Of a stretch of DNA of 12,364 nt, positions 1-6,596 are shown one piece after another. Position numbers and translations under genes: made by a program. Below the pieces are notes generated by a model that saw only the letters and a program-made list of their open reading frames with translations, ran no database searches and was not told the DNA's origin. The stretch's first letter is position 1. The number at the start of each line of letters is the position of its first letter. The DNA is from Podila epigama (taxonomy: Eukaryota > Mortierellomycota > Mortierellomycetes > Mortierellales > Mortierellaceae): assembly GCA_015679605.1 (NCBI GenBank), contig JAAAVE010000057.1, forward strand, positions 21,270 through 33,633. Direction: 5' to 3'.

Positions 1-15
1 ACACACACACACACA
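1..15. repeat. (AC)n microsatellite at window edge
   Basis: The window opens with a pure AC dinucleotide run that continues to the left edge, so its full length is unknown. It lies about 245 bp upstream of the first start codon. It is a simple repeat with no visible function. Confidence 0.9.
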
Positions 16-258
16 AGTGTATTCCGCACGGATGAATCTCACAAAGGCGCTCTTTTTGATAATCTTATCTTCTTTTTTTCTGCACATGGGACAAAAAGAA
101 GAGAAACCCCTTCTTAAAAAAGCCGACCCAATACACAACCCCCCCATGCTTCTCATTCACTCATTCCTTCTCTCACTCATTCCACAAAAGTACTCGTACC
201 TTCACATAATACACAACAACGCAGGCAACAAACAAACAACAACCAAAAAATAAAAGAC
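16..258 (+). promoter_or_regulatory. Upstream/leader region of the F-box gene
   Basis: AT- and CT-rich sequence precedes the ATG at 259. It contains a CCAAT pentamer at 128-132 and a pyrimidine-rich stretch at about 148-183, in which CACTCATTCC occurs twice (158-167 and 174-183). Such CT-rich blocks often lie near fungal transcription starts. There is no clear TATA box. Its role as a promoter is inferred only from position. Upstream ATG triplets at 33, 87 and 146 would be bypassed if transcription starts inside or after the CT block. Confidence 0.4.
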
Positions 259-2834
259 ATGTTGCAGAGGACACCCAGCATATGTACAACGTCTCTGGAC
301 AAGCATGTTGAGGCCCTGTTGGTACCGGAAATAGTCCTGACCATTCAACAACATCTCCCGATGGATGCATTACTGGTCTCGCTTCGGATTTCACGTCTCT
401 GGTGGAGCACTGGCCACCCACTTATCTGGAGGGCGGTTCGTTGGGAAAACACTTCACAGAGTTGCCCTGAGACACTGGCTGCCTTGCATCAAACGATGCT
501 GCTTCATGCACATCGGATACGGACCCTGTATTGCACATTCCATTACCAGAGTGAAATCAGTCACGTCGACACTTCGGCCTTGCTCAACAGTTTCCTCAGC
601 ACAACGACAAACGCCACGGGTCTCCTTGACGATAAGGATGCAGTCAAAACTAGAGATTCTGGTATAGTGACAACAGTGAACACGAGGGTGACATTCTCTT
701 CATGTTATGAGATATGACCATAAAAGCTCAAAATGACACTACATGTACTTACGCTTCACTTTTTTTTATCCCACATACCACATACCGGTCTTCATGTCTA
801 TTACAATGGCGAATAATAGACAACGACGTTCGACCAAACTCCGTTGACTACCAACCGTCAATCAAGCCTTGGTCGAAAAAGCAGCTCAAGCAGCTCTTCC
901 TCAAAGGTTATTTTGACCTCCAGCTGTCATCGCTCGTGTCCCAGCCATCAGAAACTACTACGGCCCTTCCTCGATTCTTTTCTTTTGATATACCCACATT
1001 GACTCGTCTTGAGATTCATGCCTTGAACAGCACACCTATCGACCTCCACCTTATCCTCGATTCCGCCCTGCGACTGGAACATCTCTCTGTTGACTCGCAC
1101 GGATCGTTTTTGGACAGCCAGGGGTTTGCTGTATTAGCAAATCGAACCATCGAAAACCACAACACCAACAGCAACAGTCGTAATATCAGCAGTAACAAGA
1201 GAACAAAACACGCACATTTGGCGTCCCTTAAAATCCAGCATCTCAAAATCAGCCAGCAAGAGTTGTTCAGTGTCGGTGAACGTTGTCCCAACCTAGTCGA
1301 GTTACATTCTTTATCCAGTCCTGGCCATTTATGGAAATTGCGTCCATCGACTGACATTCCACCTGTGGCCACGCAAAGCCTAGCTGGGGTACAGCCCGCA
1401 CCACATCTTTTCTCTCAAGAGCATCAACATCATGCCTCAGAAATGAGTCTTGTTCGCAAGCTGGCAAGAACATGTCCTCGACTGAGAAAACTTCATGTTG
1501 GCCTTCAGCAAGGTGGATTTCACCTCGACTCGATATTGGAGGCCTTGACGCTTTTTCCCAACTTGACTTGGATCGGATTACCGGCTTTGGACTGTACAAA
1601 GAGGACAATGGATATCTTCAAACGTGTACAGTCCCACCAGCAAGAATCTCTCGACGATTTTAAGCTACCCTCTTCAAGTATCGCTAGTCCATACAATCAT
1701 AACTTGGCCACTGGTACCGCCAACCATAGGACGTCCACAGCAACGACTGCTACCTCTAGTTTATCCCCCATTCCGCTGTCAGCACATATGCGACCGACCG
1801 CTTTCTTGACAAAGTTATCCATCATGAACGTGTCCTCGAGCGAGCGCATCAGTCTGGCGCTCCACGAATACCTCTGTTGGACGCCGTATCTAAAGGAATT
1901 ATATGCGTTGAATACAACCCTTTATCTAGAGCAAGTCCAGTCAGGCAAAACAATAACCGTGGTCAATGATCAGCAGCATCAGCAAGTAGTGTCTCCGCCA
2001 ACAGTATCACCAACAGTGAGATGTAACCGCACTAATATTACTACTACCTCTACTACTACTATTATTATCAATGGTAGTGGTAGCTGCAGTAATGACACTC
2101 GGAGATCACATACTCCCGAACAATCGGATCACCCTTTCATTGACACTGACAGGGGCTCCCCCGTATCACCACCGTTGTCGCCACTGTCACCGTTGTCACC
2201 ATCATTGTCGCCGTTGTCACCATCATTGTCGCCGTTGTCACTGTCACCACTACTACCACATTCACATGAGCAGGTACCGGGTCCTGCTCGACAACAACAT
2301 CTACATCAACAAGAATATCAATCATGTAAAGAACAACAAAGTGCGCGAAAATGGGCATGTACAGAGCTTGAGACGCTTGTGATTCGGTTTGCTAGGATAC
2401 CAAGGCGCCATCACTCGGAATTCCCACAGCGGTCCAAGGACACATTCGGGTTCATGTCACGGTTACAGAAACTCAAGCGGCTGTGTATCAAGGAAGGATT
2501 GATGTTGGAAGAAGGGCGGGAGTATGATGCACTACAAGCAATGACATCTCTTGAACATGTTGTCTTTACAACCTGTTACCCGATCCCAATCAGGCCGGCG
2601 GATATGGAAGCATGGCTTCCCAAGTCTATGAACACCATGTGTACGGACAATACTGGAAGAAGCGCTGGTGAACCGCAGCCCTCCACGACAAATGTCCGAA
2701 AGGTTGTCATCCGTCGTCAAAAACAAAACCCAGAGCTCGACCAAGCTATGGAAGCATGGTTTCGGGTACACCACCCTCAGATCAAGTTTTTGTTTGAGCT
2801 GACCGATTGTTCTGAAGAAGAGTTTTCCTTTTAG
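259..2834 (+). CDS. F-box/leucine-rich-repeat protein (two exons, intron inferred)
   Basis: Probable substrate-recognition subunit of an SCF ubiquitin ligase. Exon 1 is 259-661 and exon 2 is 820-2834, joined in frame by removing 662-819 (GTATAG donor, TAG acceptor); this gives 805 residues. Residues about 22-62 (from VPEIVLTIQQHLP to HPLIWRAV) read as a degenerate F-box, and the rest holds irregular LRR-like segments with L-x-x-L-x-I spacing, e.g. LTRLEIHAL, PRLRKLHVGL and LQKLKRLCIKEGL. The C-terminal part (RSKDTFGFM, GREYDAL, TTCYPIPIRP) resembles the F-box/LRR families abundant in Mortierella-like fungi. Two low-complexity inserts interrupt the repeats: a Thr/Ser-rich block near nt 2040-2100 and a Ser-Pro repeat at about residues 581-616. 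A second donor at 704 (GTTATG) with the same acceptor also keeps frame. The target is unknown. The gene identity is likely; the exact splice is tentative. Confidence 0.7.
2157..2253 (+). repeat. In-frame Ser-Pro repeat, 21-nt period
   Basis: A 21-nt unit beginning CCGTTGTCACCATC is repeated exactly at 2190-2210 and 2211-2231, with a partial third copy from 2232 and degenerate copies upstream. It encodes alternating SPLSP and SPSLSP blocks inside the F-box protein. The period is a multiple of three, so copy-number change would not break the frame. Ser-Pro dipeptides are the minimal site for proline-directed kinases. Confidence 0.8.
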
Positions 2835-2893
2835 ACTCATATATAAGTTGTTGTGAATATACCAATACAAACTTGTACGCGTGGAGATAAACT

Positions 2894-2928
2894 TTCCTTT
2901 TTCTTTTTCTTTTTTCTTTTTTTCTAAT
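2894..2928. repeat. T-rich tract between convergent genes
   Basis: A nearly pure T/C tract lies in the 184-bp gap between the convergent stop codons of the F-box gene (2834) and NF-YA (3019). No AATAAA hexamer is visible in the gap for either gene. The tract may belong to the 3' processing region, but this is inferred from position only. Confidence 0.5.
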
Positions 2929-3018
2929 ATTCTACTACTTGCATTTAATAATAATCCATCCTACTAAACAAAAATTGCCTACTACAGCCATTCTCCCCCT
3001 TTCAACTCCTTCTGCCAA

Positions 3019-5368
3019 TTAATCATCGCCTGTAGGTGTCAAAAGACTGCTGCTGCCATTGGCATCGTCATTAGGGTGGTCGACATTAGTATTAATATTG
3101 TTGTTGTTAATCATGTTTGCTTGAGAACCGCCAGACTGCTGATGCTGGTTGTAAACACCGTGACCGGAGGATGTGGCCGTCCCTAAGGAAGAAGAAGCGA
3201 TGTCTACGCCTGTACTTGATCCTTCACCTAACCGGCCACCGTTGCCATCCTCATCATCCTCAGAAGGGTCACTCGTCGTTGAGGCTGCAGGGGTGTGATG
3301 CGCAGAGGTCGAGGGCGTAAGAGTCGCCGAAGTGTGATGGGCCAAGCTTTGAGCCCCAGTACTTGATGCTGATGATGTTGTTGTTTCCGTGGCTGTAGCT
3401 CCGGTGACGGATGAGCCATCACTCGATAGCCTCGAGTGCGTAGGATGACTTTGGTTACTGTTCTTGTTATGAGTGTTATTGTGATTGAGTGGAGGCATTG
3501 AGGATGAAGAGTCAGTGCCGGCTGTTCCGGGCTCGGTCTTGATGACACCAGGGTTATTATTATAAATGCCCATGCCAGTGTTAGAGCCGTTGCCGTTGTG
3601 GCTATTGTTGTTGCTGTTCTGATCATGATGATGGCTACCACTGTAAGGGTTATGCTGAGGATGGGCCGTATATTGTTCAGGATGGAACTGGTTTCGCATA
3701 TCCTGTTGGTGTTGTTGCTGCTGGAGATGCTGTTGTTGGATTTCGTGATGTTGTTGCAGGATTGAAGGATGGTGCTGCATATGAAAGTTGGCTTGACCCA
3801 CCTCTTGCTGATACTGATCCCCACCTTGTTGCCCGTTGATAGACTGTTGTTGCATTGGTAACCCAATTGGATGTTGTTGGTTAGGATGCTGTTGCTGTTG
3901 CTGGTGTTGTTGCTGCTGATGTTGTTGGTGTTGATCCTGGTGAATCTGTTGTTGCCTCTGAAGCTGAATTTGCTGGTGGATGTACTGCTGTTGTTGCTGA
4001 GGTGTGTGCTGATGATGTGCAAGATGCAGATCACCACCCATCTGGCCTACGCCGCCAGCCGCTTCAAAGGCTGCCTGCAAACGGTCCATCTCTGCAATCT
4101 CTTGCGAGGTCAAAAATCGGCCTCCGGGGCCACGAGGCCGTCTCATGGCATGTTTATGTCTTGATTCATGAAGATATGGCTTTTTGTTGTTGTTGTTGTT
4201 GTTTACAATTCGATAATCAAAATGAGAGCAGTTCGTGTTAGTCTTTTTTAATAATAAATCGATGGTGGATCGTTGGAAGAGTGTGAAACGAGAAGAAAAA
4301 GGGGGGTGAGGATTGAGAATCCATAGTCCCCCTTTTTTTTTTTTTTTTTACCTTGCGAATTTTGGCCATTCTGTTCAGCTCTTCCAACTTTGCTCTTGCA
4401 GCTCGTCGTTTGAGAATTCTATGGTACTATCGAATTTCAAACCGCCAGGAATAAAAAAAAAAGGACAAGGGCAAAAGAACGGTCGATTGTGAGGACAAGA
4501 GGTAGATGAAAAAAAATCGTTTTGTATGACACACTGATGACATGTCGCTTCCAACATGGAAGACAAATCAACCAAGCATGCAATAAAAGAAATGACGTGG
4601 ACGTACCTGCTTTGCATTCACGTAGAGAGGCTCTTCATCTGGCTGGGATGCAGGTGCACCTGATCCGTCTCCTGACATTGCTGGAGGCTGAGGGAGTTCT
4701 GGAGCAAACTGTGGATGGGATGGCTGCTGGGATGGGGGAGGCTGCTGACGGTCTTGGTCATGATGAGCTCGTGAGTGAGCCGAGTTTGGCGAAGATCCAG
4801 TGGGACTCTGAGGCATCATACCCGGAGGCTGATATATTGTAGGTGAGAGAGTGAGAGCGAGAGTGGGAATGAGTATGAGTCCAAGTGTGTTTGTGTGTGA
4901 GAGAGCGGATTAACGTGCGAAAAAAAAAGGTGTCAGTCAATATGTTGGTACAATGACATTGTACATTTAATTTGTGTCGGTTGGGTCAAAGCACATTCAT
5001 GCACTTTTAGATCTGTCACAAGGACAGATAAAGGGCAATGACCAATATGAATATCAGCAACAATGCACCATGAACGTAAAAAGACTCACCAATGATCCGA
5101 ACGGCTGCTGGTAACCCTGGTACCGTCCATGGTCGTCATTCTAACAAGAACATGGACAAAGGTATAAAAGGTAGTGAGTTACATTGGTCATCATGAATCA
5201 ACGAGTGTACTAATAGACAAGTAAGCTAGCAGCAGTTCCAAGAAGTATCCCTTGTGGAACCCGAGACAAAAAAGAAGAAAAGAAAAAAAAATGTACCGAG
5301 CCATCTTGGTGTCCACTGTAGACGAGGTTAGGTGGATAAGGGTGTTGCTGCGGGTGATGCTGGTCCAT
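3019..5368 (-). CDS. HAP2: CCAAT-binding factor subunit NF-YA (Hap2/HapB), five coding exons
   Basis: DNA-reading subunit of the heterotrimeric NF-Y/HAP complex, which binds CCAAT boxes in the nucleus with the histone-fold partners Hap3 and Hap5. Coding exons in transcript order: 5368-5297, 5140-5090, 4828-4607, 4426-4352 and 4179-3019, giving 1581 nt and 526 residues; all junctions are GT-AG and phase 0. The conserved core spans residues 106-164: EEPLYVNAKQ ends exon 3, the 25-residue exon 4 (YHRILKRRAARAKLEELNRM onward) is the subunit-interaction helix, and PYLHESRHKHAMRRPRG then GGRFLT is the DNA-binding part. Residues about 189-336 are very rich in Gln/His, followed by a Ser/Thr/Asn-rich tail with an acidic EDDED patch. 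The start at 5368 has A at -3 and no ATG in the preceding 130 nt. Family assignment is near certain; exons 1 and 2 are less constrained by homology but splice cleanly. Confidence 0.93.
3690..4010 (-). repeat. CAG/CAA (Gln) and CAT/CAC (His) codon tracts in NF-YA
   Basis: Imperfect trinucleotide runs in the last NF-YA exon encode a Gln/His-rich domain with blocks of up to five Gln. Both CAG and CAA codons are used, so the run is interrupted at DNA level. Leucine-rich open frames on the opposite strand here are by-products of this composition. Confidence 0.85.
4183..4203. repeat. (GTT/AAC)n tract next to the last NF-YA splice acceptor
   Basis: On the coding (minus) strand an AAC repeat runs almost to the AAAAG acceptor (AG at 4181-4180) of NF-YA intron 4. 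It replaces the usual pyrimidine tract. A good branch-point sequence, GACTAAC, lies at 4243-4237, about 58 nt upstream, and no AG occurs between it and the acceptor. That supports this acceptor despite its composition. Confidence 0.85.
4333..4349. repeat. T17 homopolymer at the donor of NF-YA exon 4
   Basis: Seventeen T on the plus strand, hence A17 on the NF-YA coding strand. It begins immediately after the GT of the donor of the 75-nt exon (GT at 4351-4350), so the 5' splice site reads AAG then GT followed by only A. A run of this length is prone to length variation and to sequencing error. Confidence 0.9.
4948..4964. repeat. 17-bp palindrome in NF-YA intron 2
   Basis: GTACAATG and CATTGTAC are exact reverse complements flanking a single A. 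The palindrome lies in intron 2 of NF-YA (4829-5089). It could be a dimeric transcription-factor site or chance; nothing here decides. Confidence 0.6.
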
Positions 5369-5477
5369 GATAAGGCGTGATTGTGAGGAATTTTGTGTTT
5401 GCGCGAAAAGGAGATAGAGAGCGTGGGAGGAGTGAGGTGAGGGTAGGATGTGCTAGTGGTGGTAGTAGTTATTGATA

Positions 5478-5500
5478 CTGTTGCTGTTGCTGTTGCTGTT
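5478..5500. repeat. (CTGTTG)n repeat in the NF-YA leader
   Basis: A hexanucleotide repeat lies 110-130 bp upstream of the NF-YA ATG. On the sense strand it reads CAGCAA repeats, like the Gln-coding runs inside the gene, but its CAG/CAA frame meets a TAA stop at once and has no ATG. It is therefore non-coding in this model. Confidence 0.75.
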
Positions 5501-5721
5501 TGCTAATGGAAATAGAAGTGGTAGTAGTAAAAAAAAAGTAGATAACTGTTAGTGACTAGAATGGCTTTCTCTTTTTTTGCTTTGTGTGTCGTTGAAATTG
5601 AAGAAAAAGAGTATCCGTGAGAAAAGTGAGAAAAGGGTAAAGTAAAGGTGTGTAACCAAGAGACGGAAGCTGGTTGGATGGTGATTTGTGGAGTATAGCC
5701 CAAAAAAAAAAAAGGAAAAAT

Positions 5722-5726
5722 ATTGG
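5722..5726 (-). promoter_or_regulatory. CCAAT box upstream of NF-YA
   Basis: ATTGG on the plus strand reads CCAAT in the direction of NF-YA transcription, about 354 bp before its start codon. The encoded complex binds this pentamer. Aspergillus hapB is known to be autoregulated through a CCAAT site, so the placement fits autoregulation. A pentamer also occurs by chance about once per 500 bp on two strands. Confidence 0.35.
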
Positions 5727-6521
5727 ACGACACAAAAGGCGGGGAACCTAATGAGAATGAAGTCGAAAAACTCAAAAAAGGGCACTTTTTTTAGTAATGG
5801 TCAACTGCATTAACAGCTGTTAAAAAGGAAAACCTGTTCACCTTGACAAGTACAAAGTACAGTGCCATGTCCAAAATTTGGCCCTAGTTCACTCTAGTCA
5901 GTCAGTCATTTCAGTCTGAATATCCAAATGTCCATCTACCATGCGCCACAGGGCAAAAAACAACAAAAATATCAAAAACAACGACAACGACAGGATGGGA
6001 AATGCGGGCGGGACGGGATTCTTTTCTAATGAAGGTACATCAACAACAAGAAAAAAAGTGTCACGTCACGTCAACTTGTGCAAACTTGAAGAGTACATTT
6101 CTTCGGAGCAGACATTCACATTGTAACATCTATCCTACTAGTACATAGTACATTCCCAAACATTGTTATCTATCCACTGTGTCACATATGTGGGGAGTTG
6201 ACACAGCAAAAGGGACCTTGCAGTTGCCTTTAAAGTCAAGTCCTTGGCTCTTTTCCCCACCTTTCCGATTCCGACTCTTTGTCGTGCATTTCGTGCATTC
6301 GTGCAACGTTCAATGCCAATGACCAACTACCATCCAAAATAAGGATATTCAAAAATGCGGGGGACAATGTACAATGACCACGGCCGCCCATCTCCCATGA
6401 GTGGGGGACTGTCTTGATCAAACGGGCAAAAAATGAATGAACGTGGGAATATCCGAATGCTCAGAACACGCGCTTGAACTATACACCCATATCTAGTCTA
6501 CCACTCCTACATGGAGAGGGG

Positions 6522-6527
6522 TTTATT
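6522..6527 (-). terminator. Putative polyadenylation hexamer for LSC2
   Basis: TTTATT on the plus strand is AATAAA on the LSC2 strand, about 70 nt after its TAA stop at 6597. Position and sequence fit a canonical poly(A) signal. Confidence 0.5.
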
Positions 6528-6596
6528 TCCGCGACAATAAAATAAATGGAAAATGATAAAAAAAAAACACAAACTCCAAACATACATCTATCTCAT

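Larger units (their letters stand above)
5369..6521 (-). promoter_or_regulatory. Gene-free region: NF-YA leader and promoter
   Basis: No open frame here looks like a protein, and no tRNA was found. Next to the NF-YA ATG is an ATG-free leader with CT-rich blocks and a (CTGTTG)n repeat at 5478-5500. A CCAAT box on the NF-YA sense strand lies at 5726-5722, about 354 bp before the ATG. Farther upstream are tandem TCACG units (6061-6073), clustered GTAC motifs (5850-6372) and two copies of CAATGACCA (6317-6325, 6372-6380). The right end merges into the 3' region of LSC2. The promoter role is inferred from position. Confidence 0.5.

Noticed and set aside
714-2834. A separate gene starting at ATG 714, overlapping the upstream frame by ATGA
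   Set aside because: A stop-start overlap is a prokaryotic arrangement. The flanking genes are spliced eukaryotic genes, and a GT-AG intron joins the two frames exactly, so one split F-box/LRR gene is simpler.
3228-4037. 269-residue open frame on the minus strand, shifted relative to NF-YA
   Set aside because: Asn/Ser/Thr composition is what CAG/CAA repeats give in another frame; the NF-YA frame is fixed by the conserved core.
3871-4241. Leucine- and cysteine-rich open frames on the plus strand opposite NF-YA
   Set aside because: They mirror the Gln/His codon repeats and the GTT microsatellite of the NF-YA exon and intron; no family resemblance.
5503-5785. Hydrophobic Phe/Ser-rich minus-strand open frames upstream of NF-YA
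   Set aside because: Arise from A/T homopolymers; no start context, no splice partners, no recognised family.
5941-6126. 61-residue plus-strand open frame in the intergenic region
   Set aside because: Low-complexity Lys/Asn start, no homologue recognised, too short to separate from chance.
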